64,000 nt of DNA from Rhizobiales bacterium 2SD (lineage in GTDB: Bacteria > Pseudomonadota > Alphaproteobacteria > Rhizobiales > Beijerinckiaceae): NCBI GenBank assembly GCA_005502805.1, contig SCMY01000017.1:1-64000 (forward strand), given 5' to 3'. A program made the translations under genes and the position numbers. Shown here piece after piece: positions 7,808-16,095 of the stretch (positions are counted from its first letter, which is position 1; every line of letters starts with the position of its first letter). A model generated the notes under the pieces. The model saw only the letters and a program-made list of their open reading frames with translations. It was not told the DNA's origin and searched no databases.

Positions 7808-7866
7808 GCTCTTCAAAGGGGCGCCGTTCGTGGCGCCTCGCGCTCGGACGAGCCCAGGAGTTCACG

Positions 7867-8832
7867 ATGACCGGTCTTTCACGCAGGGAATTTTCGCTCG
7901 GCCTTCCGGCACTGGCGGCGGCAGGTCTTGGTCTGCCAGTGGCCGGACTTGCGCAGGTGCCGGCGACGGCCGAGCGCGTGGCGCCGCCGCCCGTGGCGCA
8001 GCTCCGGATTGGCCGCTTCACGGTAACCGCGCTGAGCGATGGCTATGTCGACATGCCCTATGAATATTTCCCCGGCCGCTCCGCCGCCGAGGTCGAGGCG
8101 CTGGCGAAGGCGCAATTCTCGGCGCGAGCCGGTGGCGTCAGGATGATGTTCAATCAGTACCTCATCGAGGACGGCAGCAGCCGGATTCTGATCGATGCCG
8201 GACCGGGCGGCACGATCGGCCAGTCGGGGAAGCTGCCCGCGGGGCTCGCCGCGCTCGGCCTCGACCGAGGCAGGATCGACGCCGTGATCGTCACCCACAT
8301 GCACCAGGACCATATCGGCGGCCTCGTCGCCGGCGAGCAGGCCGGTTTCGCCAAGGCCGAGATCTATGTCGACCGGCGCGAGCTCGCGCACTGGACCAAT
8401 CCGGCGACCCGCTCGGCCTCGCCGTCCTATCTCCAGAACGGCATCAAGCTCGCCGGCGAGGTGGCGCGCCTTTATCCCAAGCTGCAGGCCATCGATGGCG
8501 AGCGTGAGATCGTCCCCGGTGTCTCGATCGTCGACCTTGCTGGCCACACCCCCGGTCATATCGGCGTCCGCATCGCCGATGCCGGCCAGAGCCTGGTCAT
8601 GGCCGGCGACATGCTGTTTCCCGTCGTCCATCCGGCGGGGCTCGACGTGAACTTCCTGTTCGAGCAGGACCGCCCGGCGGCGCAGGCGATGCGCACCCGC
8701 TTCTTCCAGCGCGCGGCTGCGGAAGGTTCGCTGATCGCGGCGACCCATATGCCGTTCCCGGGGCTCGGCCGCGTCGTCGCCGATCACGGCCAGTATCGCT
8801 GGCTGCCGGCAGCCTGGGCCTTTCAGGACTAG
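7867..8832 (+). CDS. Tat-exported metallo-beta-lactamase-fold hydrolase
   Basis: A 321-residue protein. The N-terminus has a twin-arginine signal (SRREFSLGLP, Arg-Arg at 6-7), a hydrophobic core and a likely cleavage near GLAQ. The metal motif HMHQDH gives ligands H144, H146, D148 and H149; later ligands are in DLAGHTPGH, AGDMLFP and ATHMPFPG. The family includes lactonases, beta-lactamases and sulfatases; I cannot choose among them. Export to the periplasm with folded metal centre is implied. It is divergent from a LysR regulator that probably controls it. A hairpin follows at 8868. Confidence 0.88.
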   Translation: MTGLSRREFSLGLPALAAAGLGLPVAGLAQVPATAERVAPPPVAQLRIGRFTVTALSDGYVDMPYEYFPGRSAAEVEALAKAQFSARAGGVRMMFNQYLIEDGSSRILIDAGPGGTIGQSGKLPAGLAALGLDRGRIDAVIVTHMHQDHIGGLVAGEQAGFAKAEIYVDRRELAHWTNPATRSASPSYLQNGIKLAGEVARLYPKLQAIDGEREIVPGVSIVDLAGHTPGHIGVRIADAGQSLVMAGDMLFPVVHPAGLDVNFLFEQDRPAAQAMRTRFFQRAAAEGSLIAATHMPFPGLGRVVADHGQYRWLPAAWAFQD

Positions 8833-8867
8833 AGGCGAGGGAGCGAGCTGCAGCAGACATTGATGGG

Positions 8868-8892
8868 CGAGGCCGGTTCACTGCCGGCCTCG
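8868..8892 (+). terminator. Hairpin after the metallo-hydrolase gene
   Basis: Perfect 9-bp arms CGAGGCCGG (8868-8876) and CCGGCCTCG (8884-8892) with a 7-base loop, 35 bases after the stop. There is no clean T tract, so termination efficiency is uncertain. Confidence 0.5.
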
Positions 8893-9045
8893 TGCTTGCG
8901 TGAGGGCAGGGCATCGGCTCGACCATGGCTCGGCACGCCTGTCGCAGGTGGAAAATCGGCAGACCGCTAAAATGCGAATGGAATCCGTATCGGTCGGCAA
9001 AGGGGCCGCGGCCTAAGGAAGCGTGATCAACGCCCAGAACAGGCC

Positions 9046-9327
9046 ATGACATACTCAGCGCAAGACATCACGAACGCCCTCCTGCGGATCAAGGAGGATG
9101 GGTTCGTCCTCGACAACGACGCCTTCGGCTATTCAGCGATCAGATGGGACGCCCGCCGGCTCCGGCGCGACCTGCGCGAGGCCGGCTATGCCGGCGCCGA
9201 GCTCGTCCAGGGCCGGATGAGGAACGGGGGTGAGGACATCTGCTGGCTCTACGATCCCGGGAAGGTCGGGAAGGCTGAGGTCGGCAGCCTCGCAGCGGCA
9301 CGGCATTCGGCGCTGTACGGGGAATAG
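9046..9327 (+). CDS. Small hypothetical protein
   Basis: A 93-residue cytoplasmic protein (MTYSAQDITNALLRIKEDGF). It is charged, with no signal peptide or membrane segment; the N-terminal half looks helical and the segment GEDICWLYDPGKVG suggests a strand. No family is recognised and no strong ribosome-binding site is seen. It is accepted because the codon bias resembles neighbouring genes and no better frame exists in the region. Confidence 0.5.
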   Translation: MTYSAQDITNALLRIKEDGFVLDNDAFGYSAIRWDARRLRRDLREAGYAGAELVQGRMRNGGEDICWLYDPGKVGKAEVGSLAAARHSALYGE

Positions 9328-9693
9328 TCGCCTGGAGGCAAGTGGTCGGATCGAGCTTTCACTGAGCCGACGGCACGCTGAGCCCCGTCGTCGGCAGGCG
9401 CTCGATTGCACGGTCAGGAGCGAATGAGCAGCGGGGGCGACTGAACTCCGCTTTCTCGCGCCAAGAACGGACCTTTAAAGCGTTCCCAGCTCTTCTCGGG
9501 GCGGCGTCTTCGCGCGTGGATGCGTAGAGCATTGACCAGCGCCTGCATAAGCGGGCTGCTGTTCCGTCGCGCAATCCTGGCGCAATCAACGATCTTTACA
9601 GTGAAAAGATGGATGCGGCGCAACGCCCGCATCGAGCGCACAGTCATGGCTGCACAGCCTTGACGGCAAGCTGATCTGAGATCGGAGCTTGAG
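9328..9693. other. Intergenic region, no gene seen
   Basis: These 366 bases contain only short overlapping open frames on both strands with no family features, signal peptide or convincing ribosome-binding site. A promoter for the MipA-like gene probably lies near its 3' end. No RNA gene was recognised. Confidence 0.35.
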
Positions 9694-10698
9694 ATGCTTT
9701 ACTGCGGCCGGCCACAGAGAATAGTCGTAGCGTCGCGCAAAAGCAGGCCGGGACGTTTCCCGGTTCATGCCCTCCTGGCCGCTGAGACCGCTCGGATGCG
9801 GGCCCGATTGGCCGGTCGCGCCAAGCTGAAGCGGCAGTGGTTCAGGGGGCGGGTTCGGATGGCGGGCTTGGCTATCGCGTTCCCGATGTCCGCCAGCCCG
9901 ATCATGGCCGATAGCGCGGTGAAAAAGCAGCCTGACTGGGTGATGGAGCTCGGCGCGTTTGGCCTGTTCTCGCCAAAGTTCTTCGGAGCCAAGGACTCCA
10001 AATTCTCGGCGCTTCCCCATGTATCGATCAAATATAAGGACATCGCCTTTGCCTCCATCGACAGGGGGATCGGCGTAAACGTTCTCTCGGCAAATGGCTT
10101 CACCGCGGGCGCATTCGTGAGCTTTCGGCCGGGGCGTAAGGTCAAGGAGAGCAGGCGCTACCTGGCCGGGCTCGGCGACGTCGATCCAGCGCTCACCGCC
10201 GGCGCCTTCGTCAAATACGACTATGGACGGTACTTCTCTACGCAGCTCGCGCTCAGCAAAGGCATCGCCTCGATCGGCGACGACAAGAACAAGGTGAATA
10301 CCCTGGGGTTTCTGGAGAAGGCCAAGGGCAATCTCGGTACGCGGATCGACTGGAGCGCCGATGTGCGGCTGCCGCTGCTCGACAATCGGCTGCACCTATC
10401 CGTCGGACCCCGCGTCAGCTTCTTCGACAAGGAATACGCCGAATCCACCTATGGGATCACGGTCAATCAGGCGGTCGCCTCCGGCTATCGGTCCCACAAG
10501 GCAAAAGCCGGTATCGCGGAAGCCGGCGTCGGCGGCAGCGCGCGCTATCGCATCACCGACACCATCTCCGCGACCGCTTTCGGCAGCTACACCAGAATCG
10601 TCGGCGACGCCGCCAAATCCCCGCTCGTGACCGGTCCGGGCGGCTCGAAGGACCAGTTCAAGGCTGGCGTCGGGTTGGCTTATCAATTCGGCTTGTAA
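9694..10698 (+). CDS. MipA/OmpV-family outer-membrane protein
   Basis: The mature part begins near ADSAVKKQPDWVMELGAFG and matches the MipA/OmpV pattern: alternating beta strands, the strand FKAGVGLAYQFGL ending at a C-terminal aromatic/hydrophobic residue, and PGRKVKESRRYLAGLGDVD, a recognisable internal motif. OmpV/MipA proteins are beta-barrels, some acting as scaffolds for murein enzymes. The ATG at 9694 has GGAG 6 bases upstream but would give a signal peptide with an unusually long N-region; starts at 9796 or 9859 would give a normal one. The gene faces a cell-wall hydrolase convergently. Confidence 0.75.
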   Translation: MLYCGRPQRIVVASRKSRPGRFPVHALLAAETARMRARLAGRAKLKRQWFRGRVRMAGLAIAFPMSASPIMADSAVKKQPDWVMELGAFGLFSPKFFGAKDSKFSALPHVSIKYKDIAFASIDRGIGVNVLSANGFTAGAFVSFRPGRKVKESRRYLAGLGDVDPALTAGAFVKYDYGRYFSTQLALSKGIASIGDDKNKVNTLGFLEKAKGNLGTRIDWSADVRLPLLDNRLHLSVGPRVSFFDKEYAESTYGITVNQAVASGYRSHKAKAGIAEAGVGGSARYRITDTISATAFGSYTRIVGDAAKSPLVTGPGGSKDQFKAGVGLAYQFGL

Positions 10699-10789
10699 AG
10701 CAGGCAGTTGGCCGCGATCAGTGGCGTTCGTCGTCCGGAAATCAGGCCAGGCTCAACCGCGGCACGTCAACGCCTTCGTAAGCTCGACC

Positions 10790-10810
10790 TAAGCCGGCCG
10801 ATCCGGCTTA
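10790..10810. terminator. Hairpin between convergent genes
   Basis: Perfect 8-bp arms TAAGCCGG (10790-10797) and CCGGCTTA (10803-10810) with loop CCGAT sit between the convergent MipA-like and SleB-like genes, where a bidirectional terminator would be expected. No T tract follows on either strand. Confidence 0.45.
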
Positions 10811-10812
10811 CC

Positions 10813-12111
10813 TCATGTCTGTCCCGGCCGCAGCTTGTAGAAGACATGCCGGCCGATCGTGTCCATCTTCTTCAGCTTCCGCGCCCAGTAGGGCCTCACA
10901 TAGTCGGCGTGGTAGTGCGTGGAGGCGCCGACTTCGGCAAGATAGGTCGTGCCGTCATAGACTTCGCGGGCGATGCGGACCGCGTCGCGCCAGGGGCCGG
11001 GTTCGGTGATGCGCAGCGACTTGCCTTCGCAGGCGAAGGTGAACTGGCAGGCGAGGTAGCGGCTGGCGTTCTGGTAGACCGTGCCGCAGACGCTGTTCGG
11101 GTAGAGCCCGCTCTTGACGCGGTTGAGCACCACCTGCGCCACCGCGGCGCGCCCCTGCTCGCCTTCCGAGCGCGCCTCGAAATAGACCGCTTCGGCCAGG
11201 CAGCGCTGCTCCTTGGCCATGTTCTCGGGCGCGATCAGGCTGGTGTAGATCTGCTTCTCGTTGGGATCGACGGTGCGCAGATCAGTGGCCGGCGCACGCT
11301 CGGACTTGGCGACGCGGCTGCGCGATTTCGGTTCGGCGGCGACCGGCGCCATCTGCATCGGCGTCGTCGAGATGCCTGCCGCCATGCCGGCGACGGCGGT
11401 GGGCGTGCTGGACGCCTGGCCGAGCGCGGCTGGGACGGATGGCGTCGAGCCGTCGACGCTTTCCAGATGCAATTCGGCATGGCGCGGCGAGGTGATGACC
11501 TTCGGGATCGCCGTCGGCGAGGAATCCGACAGGGCCGGATCGGTGACGCCTTCGTCGCGCAGGAACGGCTCGAAGCCGAGCGGCGGTTCCTCCGGGCTTT
11601 CCAGCGCCTCGAGCGAGAAGCCGGCCGAGATCAATCCGGGCTGGGTATCGCCGAAGACGATCCGTTCGAGCTCGCCGGGCGGGCCGTTGCGGGTGATGGT
11701 CGGGCGCAAGCCCACGAGCTGGTCGCCCTTGCTGCTGCGGTCGACCTGCGGGAAGGCGCTGGCTGAGCGCTTCATGTCCTCGCGCGGCAGGCGCGGATCG
11801 ATCGCGAAGGTGCGTTCGGGGGCCTCGAAGGAGAGGCGGGCCGGCTGGATCAGACGGGCATAGGCGCGTTCCGGCAGGTGGAAGGCGCTGGCCGCGACGA
11901 GCAAAGACGGGCCCTCAGCCAGGTCGGAAAGGGGGCCGGGCGCGGTGCGTGCGATCAGCGATCCCGGCGGGCCGAGCGGACCCGGATTCTGGCCGGCCGA
12001 GGCGGTGAACGAGACCAGCATCCCGGCTGAGAGCGCCCAGGGCGCGACCGTCGCCAGTGCCCAGCGCAGACGGTGCCAGCCCATTCGCTTCGTTCGCCGA
12101 CGCAGACGCAA
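10813..12111 (-). CDS. Cell wall hydrolase, SleB family
   Basis: A 432-residue envelope protein. The N-terminus is very basic (MRLRRRTKRMGWHRLRW), followed by a hydrophobic segment that acts as signal or anchor. About 270 residues of low-similarity linker lead to a C-terminal hydrolase_2 (SleB) domain, about residues 305-430, with YFEARSEGEQGRAAVAQVVL, NRVKSG and CQFTFACEGK. SleB-type domains cleave peptidoglycan. In Hyphomicrobiales such proteins take part in wall remodelling rather than spore germination. The start is TTG at 12111; an ATG at 12084 is an alternative. It is convergent with the MipA-like gene. Confidence 0.85.
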   Translation of the reverse strand: MRLRRRTKRMGWHRLRWALATVAPWALSAGMLVSFTASAGQNPGPLGPPGSLIARTAPGPLSDLAEGPSLLVAASAFHLPERAYARLIQPARLSFEAPERTFAIDPRLPREDMKRSASAFPQVDRSSKGDQLVGLRPTITRNGPPGELERIVFGDTQPGLISAGFSLEALESPEEPPLGFEPFLRDEGVTDPALSDSSPTAIPKVITSPRHAELHLESVDGSTPSVPAALGQASSTPTAVAGMAAGISTTPMQMAPVAAEPKSRSRVAKSERAPATDLRTVDPNEKQIYTSLIAPENMAKEQRCLAEAVYFEARSEGEQGRAAVAQVVLNRVKSGLYPNSVCGTVYQNASRYLACQFTFACEGKSLRITEPGPWRDAVRIAREVYDGTTYLAEVGASTHYHADYVRPYWARKLKKMDTIGRHVFYKLRPGQT

Positions 12112-12315
12112 CTGACCAGAGCCCTCGTATCCGAAAGACCAGAGATGAGCGGCCGCGACTATGAATGATGCAAATTCGCGACAGTTGGATAATCCCTTGT
12201 CAGGGTTGAAGGCGGGTTAACGCGCCGACACCTGCTTGCATCGCCTCCGCCAAAAGACGGCTTTCCCGATCCCCGATTCTTCCCTTATGCTGCGCCGCAA
12301 CAAAGGGAGAGAGAC

Positions 12316-13989
12316 ATGAATGCCACCGCCCTCAAGGCCGATTCCGAAGCCAATGCCGTCGCGCTGATCGCCGCGGCGCTGCCGGGCTTCGAGACCTTGC
12401 TGGAGGAGGCGGTCGCCGCTGTCCGGCAGAAGGTTCTGGTCGATGGCCGGATCTCTTCGGCCAAGCTCGAGCAGGAGCAGCACGCCGCTCACGGCCTGTC
12501 CTGGCTCGCGACCTATGTGATGGCGCTGCGCGAGCTGAAAGCTTATGGCGAGCGCCTGCAGGCGGAGGACCGCTACGGCGCGATCGAGGACTATGCCATC
12601 CGGATCGGTGCCGGAGAATACGCAGCGCAGATATTCGGCGGCATCCCGATGAGCCAGGGCGAGATCGTCCGCCTGCCGACGCTCGGGCTTTCGGCCAAGG
12701 CCGTTGCCGCCGCCTGCTCTGACGCGGCCGAGCAACTGATCGCCGAGGGCAACACGCCGGAGAACCGCGCCCGCTTCGTTTCGCTGTTCAGCCAGAGCCA
12801 GGGCCTCGCCAGCGTCGGCGATCCCGGCCTCGACGAGACCTTGGAAGCGATCCGCTCCGAGATGCGCCGCTTCTGCGAGGCTCAGGTGACGCCGCATGCG
12901 CATGAATGGCACCTGCAGAACGAGTACATCCCGCTGCCGGTGGTCGAACAGATGGCCGAGCTCGGCGTCTTCGGCCTGACCATCCCCGAGGAATTCGGCG
13001 GCATGGGTCTCAGCAAGGTCTCGATGTGCGTCGTCTCCGAGGAGCTCTCGCGCGGCTATATCGGCGTCGGCTCGCTCGGCACCCGTTCCGAGATCGCCGC
13101 GGAACTGATCCTCAACGGTGGCACCGAGGAGCAGAAGGCCTATTGGCTGCCGAAGATCGCCTCGGGCGAGATCCTGCCGACCGCCGTGTTCACCGAGCCG
13201 AACACCGGCTCGGACCTCGCCTCGCTGCGCACCAAGGCGGTGAAGGACGGCGACAGCTGGAAGGTCTACGGCAACAAGACCTGGATCACCCACCCCGTCC
13301 GTGCCGACATCATGACGCTGCTGGTCCGCACCGACCCCGATGCGCCGGGCTATCGTGGCCTCTCCATGCTGATCGCCGAGAAGCCGCGCGGCACGGATGC
13401 CGAGCCGTTCCCGGTGGAAGGCCTGACCGGCGGCGAGATCGAGGTGCTCGGCTATCGCGGCATGAAGGAATACGAGCTCGCCTTCGATGGCTTCGAGGTC
13501 AAGGGCAAGAACCTGCTCGGCGGCGTCGAGGGCCAGGGCTTCAAGCAGTTGATGCAGACCTTCGAGGCCGCCCGCATCCAGACCGCGGCGCGCGCGCTCG
13601 GCGTCGCGCAATCGGCCTTTGATCTCGGCTTGCGCTATGCCCAGGAGCGCATCCAGTTCGGCAAGCCGCTGATTGCCTTCCCGCGCGTGGCCGACAAGCT
13701 CGCCATGATGGCGGCCGAGCTCGTCATCGCCCGCCAGCTCACCTATTTCGCCGCGCGCGAGAAGGATGCCGACCGTCGCTGCGACCTCGAGGCCGGCATG
13801 GCCAAGCTGCTCGGCGCCCGCGTCGCCTGGGCGGCGGCCGACAACGCCCTGCAGATCCATGGCGGCAACGGCTTTGCGCTGGAATACCCGGTCAGCCGCG
13901 TGCTCTGCGACGCCCGCATCCTCAACATCTTCGAGGGCGCCGCCGAGATCCAGGCGCAGGTGATCGCGCGGCGGCTGGTCGAGGGGTGA
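12316..13989 (+). CDS. mcd: (2S)-methylsuccinyl-CoA dehydrogenase
   Basis: A 557-residue FAD-dependent acyl-CoA dehydrogenase. The C-terminal 390 residues are the normal fold, with substrate/FAD motifs FTEPNTGSDLASLRTKA and ALQIHGGNGFALEYPVSR. The first 160 residues are an extra helical domain (VDGRISSAKLEQEQHAAHGL, IFGGIPMSQGEIVRL) characteristic of methylsuccinyl-CoA dehydrogenase of the ethylmalonyl-CoA pathway, which oxidises methylsuccinyl-CoA to mesaconyl-CoA during acetyl-CoA assimilation. A usual acyl-CoA dehydrogenase has about 390 residues. The Shine-Dalgarno AAAGGGAGAGA precedes the ATG. Other pathway genes (ccr, ecm, meaB) are not in the window. Confidence 0.85.
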   Translation: MNATALKADSEANAVALIAAALPGFETLLEEAVAAVRQKVLVDGRISSAKLEQEQHAAHGLSWLATYVMALRELKAYGERLQAEDRYGAIEDYAIRIGAGEYAAQIFGGIPMSQGEIVRLPTLGLSAKAVAAACSDAAEQLIAEGNTPENRARFVSLFSQSQGLASVGDPGLDETLEAIRSEMRRFCEAQVTPHAHEWHLQNEYIPLPVVEQMAELGVFGLTIPEEFGGMGLSKVSMCVVSEELSRGYIGVGSLGTRSEIAAELILNGGTEEQKAYWLPKIASGEILPTAVFTEPNTGSDLASLRTKAVKDGDSWKVYGNKTWITHPVRADIMTLLVRTDPDAPGYRGLSMLIAEKPRGTDAEPFPVEGLTGGEIEVLGYRGMKEYELAFDGFEVKGKNLLGGVEGQGFKQLMQTFEAARIQTAARALGVAQSAFDLGLRYAQERIQFGKPLIAFPRVADKLAMMAAELVIARQLTYFAAREKDADRRCDLEAGMAKLLGARVAWAAADNALQIHGGNGFALEYPVSRVLCDARILNIFEGAAEIQAQVIARRLVEG

Positions 13990-13994
13990 GGGGA

Positions 13995-14324
13995 CTACCC
14001 GTCTTGTTCGGCGTCGCTGCCGACGAGCAGGTCCCGGAGACCTTTGGGTACTGGATAGCCATAGCCGTCGCCTGCCTCCAGCCATCTTAGCCGGCCGGAG
14101 CGATGGAGGTCGCTGGTGTAGATTTCTGCGCCAACGATTTTGAGGGCGATCAGCATCGCTTGCGTCGCGTCGATGCCGTACATCGTGTGTCGGCGGGGCT
14201 CGTCCGGCCAACCGATCTCATAGGTGCAGGACCAGTTGCGCTCTCCTTGCCGCGGGGTATCGATCGTGATTGGGACGGGGATGTCGCCGGATTCCGACGC
14301 ATAAGTCAGTATCCTCCGCAACAT
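13995..14324 (-). CDS. Small uncharacterised protein (DUF6968-like)
   Basis: A 109-residue cytoplasmic protein with IGWPDEPRRHTMYGIDATQA, then ALKIVGAEIYTSDLHRSGRL and GYGYPVPKGLRDLL. The pattern of a beta-rich first half, a central helix and a GYG(Y/F)PVP tail resembles proteins I associate with DUF6968; this is from memory and low in certainty. A GAGGG lies 7 bases before the ATG. It is convergent with mcd, with stops 5 bases apart. Confidence 0.65.
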   Translation of the reverse strand: MLRRILTYASESGDIPVPITIDTPRQGERNWSCTYEIGWPDEPRRHTMYGIDATQAMLIALKIVGAEIYTSDLHRSGRLRWLEAGDGYGYPVPKGLRDLLVGSDAEQDG

Positions 14325-14342
14325 GCCGTAGCCCTCGCGCTT

Positions 14343-14864
14343 CTAGAGGCTCGCCGCCGCCCGTGCCGCCTGGTCGTACTGGCCCGACAGCGAGCGCATC
14401 GCGGCGGCGATCTCCGACAGCCGGGCCGGGTCGACGCCGGTCGCCAGCACCGATTTGACCAGCAGCTGTTCGCGGATCTGGGCGTAGCGCTTGCAGGCTT
14501 CCTCGCCCGCCGGCGTGATCGCAACGGTCTTCTCCTTGCCCTTGCGCCCGCTCTTCAGGAGCTTCAGGCGTTCGAGCTTCTTCAGCGAATAGTTCACCAG
14601 ATGCGTGTCCTCGATGTTGAGGACGAGGCAGATGTCGGCGAGGCGCTTGGCCTTGCCGCGATGGTTGACGTTGTGCAGGACGAGCACGTCCATCGGCGTC
14701 AGCTCGGGAATGCCTGCCGCTGTCATGGCGCGCAGCATCCAGCGCTGGAAGGCGTGCACCGTCATCGTCAACGCGAACTCGAACTCCGACAGCGCCGGCA
14801 TCGCGCCGGAGGCGAGATGGCCGGAGGAGACGATCGGGCCGAGGTCGTCGGGTGGGTGCATCAT
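14343..14864 (-). CDS. MarR-type winged-helix transcriptional regulator
   Basis: A 173-residue protein. A helical N-terminus (FEFALTMTVHAFQRWMLRAM) is followed by a winged helix at about residues 55-125: LTPMDVLVLHNVNHRGKAKR, the recognition region IEDTHLVNYSLKKLERLKLL, and the wing KSGRKGKEKTVAITPAGEEA. This is the MarR/HTH_27 architecture, which binds palindromic DNA as a dimer. Its target is unknown. It lies 18 bases from the DUF6968-like gene on the same strand and 200 bases beyond the TRAP operon end. Confidence 0.85.
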   Translation of the reverse strand: MMHPPDDLGPIVSSGHLASGAMPALSEFEFALTMTVHAFQRWMLRAMTAAGIPELTPMDVLVLHNVNHRGKAKRLADICLVLNIEDTHLVNYSLKKLERLKLLKSGRKGKEKTVAITPAGEEACKRYAQIREQLLVKSVLATGVDPARLSEIAAAMRSLSGQYDQAARAAASL

Positions 14865-14888
14865 GCGGGGCCGGCTGGAGCGCGGGAT

Positions 14889-15032
14889 CCCCTCTCCCGG
14901 ATGGGAGAGGGGTAGGGGTGAGGGCTTGCCCTCTCAGGATTGGGTGACAGCGTAACCGCCGCGCCCTCCGTGGAAACGGCGGGCCCTCATCCGGCGCTCC
15001 GCGCCACCTTTTCCCATTCGGGAGAAGGGAAG
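14889..15032. repeat. Pair of facing GC-rich hairpins (dispersed repeat)
   Basis: A perfect 10-bp hairpin, CCCCTCTCCC (14889-14898) with GGGAGAGGGG (14903-14912), is followed by GTAGGGGTGAGGGC and, about 95 bases later, by the facing half GCCCTCATCCGGC with a second hairpin (CCTTTTCCC...GGGAGAAGG near 15007-15028). This type of paired hairpin is a common intergenic repeat in Hyphomicrobiales. A related element lies at 48838-48996. It also sits where a terminator for dctP would be expected. Confidence 0.7.
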
Positions 15033-15064
15033 AGGCGGCTCGCCCGTAATGGCCGTCAGCCGCC

Positions 15065-16060
15065 TCACATTTTCTTATACGCGTCGACGATCGCCTGGCC
15101 GTCGGCGCCGGCCTTCTTCAGCCAGTCCGATGTCAGCGTCTCGCCGGCCTTCTTGAAGCCGTCCTTGAGCGCGGGCGAGGGCGCGTTGACCTTCATGCCC
15201 TTGCTCTTGAGCTGGTCGAGATACCAGTTGGTCTTCTCTTCCCAGAGCTTCCAGCCGCGGGCTTCGGCATCGGCCGAGGCCTTGAGGATCGCGTCCTGCG
15301 TCGCCTTGTCGAGGCCGGCAAAGGCCGCCTTGTTGACGAAGGTCGCGTTCTTCGGGATCCAGGCCTGGACGTCGTAGAAATGCGTCAGCGTCTCCCAGGC
15401 TTTGGAGTCGTAGCCGGTGCCGCCCGACGACATGAAGGAGTTGACGACGCCGGTCGCCAGCGCCTGCGGCAGCTCCGCCGCCTGGATCGTCACCGCCTGC
15501 ATGCCGAGCAATTCGCCGAGACGGGTCGTGCCGACATTATAGGCCCGCCATTTCAGGCCCTTCATGTCCTCGATCGTGTTGATCTCCTTCTTGGCGTAGA
15601 CGCCCTGCGGCGCCCAGGGGACCATGAACAGCAGCTTGATGCCCTGGCTGTCGAGCTTCTTCTCGACGGCCGCCTTCGAGGCCGCATAGAGCTTCTTCGA
15701 CTCGACGAAGGAGGTGGCGAGGAAGGGCACGACGTCGATGCCGAAGACCGGGTCCTCGTTCTCATGCAGAGACATCAGCACCTCGCCCATCTGGGCCTGT
15801 CCGGTCTGGACGGCGCGCTTGATCTCCGGCGCCTTGAACAGCGCGGCATTGGCATGGACGGTGATCGCGAGCTTTCCGCCGGTCGCTGCCTCGACATCCT
15901 TGGCGAATGTCACGAGGTTCTCGGTGTGGGGGTTGTCGGACGGGTAGGCCGCCGGCAAGTTCCACTTCGCCTGGGCCAATGCCGCCGGAGCGGCGAAGGC
16001 GAGCGTTCCGGCGGCGACGCCGGCGACGAGAAGGCCCTTGATGAAATCGCTGCGCTTCAT
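15065..16060 (-). CDS. TRAP transporter solute-binding protein, DctP family
   Basis: A 331-residue periplasmic protein with a signal peptide (residues 1-29, cleavage after ALA) and DctP features: YPSDNPHTENLVTFAKDVEA, the carboxylate-binding Arg region MKGLKWRAYNVGTTRLGELL, and AELPQALATGVVNSFMSSGG. It binds an organic acid and hands it to the DctQM permease encoded upstream. The Shine-Dalgarno GGAG is 8 bases before the ATG at 16060; the open frame runs far upstream only as a shadow of dctM. As the third gene of the operon it lies 35 bases from dctM. Confidence 0.92.
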   Translation of the reverse strand: MKRSDFIKGLLVAGVAAGTLAFAAPAALAQAKWNLPAAYPSDNPHTENLVTFAKDVEAATGGKLAITVHANAALFKAPEIKRAVQTGQAQMGEVLMSLHENEDPVFGIDVVPFLATSFVESKKLYAASKAAVEKKLDSQGIKLLFMVPWAPQGVYAKKEINTIEDMKGLKWRAYNVGTTRLGELLGMQAVTIQAAELPQALATGVVNSFMSSGGTGYDSKAWETLTHFYDVQAWIPKNATFVNKAAFAGLDKATQDAILKASADAEARGWKLWEEKTNWYLDQLKSKGMKVNAPSPALKDGFKKAGETLTSDWLKKAGADGQAIVDAYKKM

Positions 16061-16095
16061 GGTGTTCTCCGTTCCCTCTTGGTGGTGGTTGCGCA

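Noticed and set aside
12217..14211. 664-codon open frame antisense to mcd
   Set aside because: A high-GC shadow frame; mcd on the other strand has full cofactor and N-terminal domain motifs.
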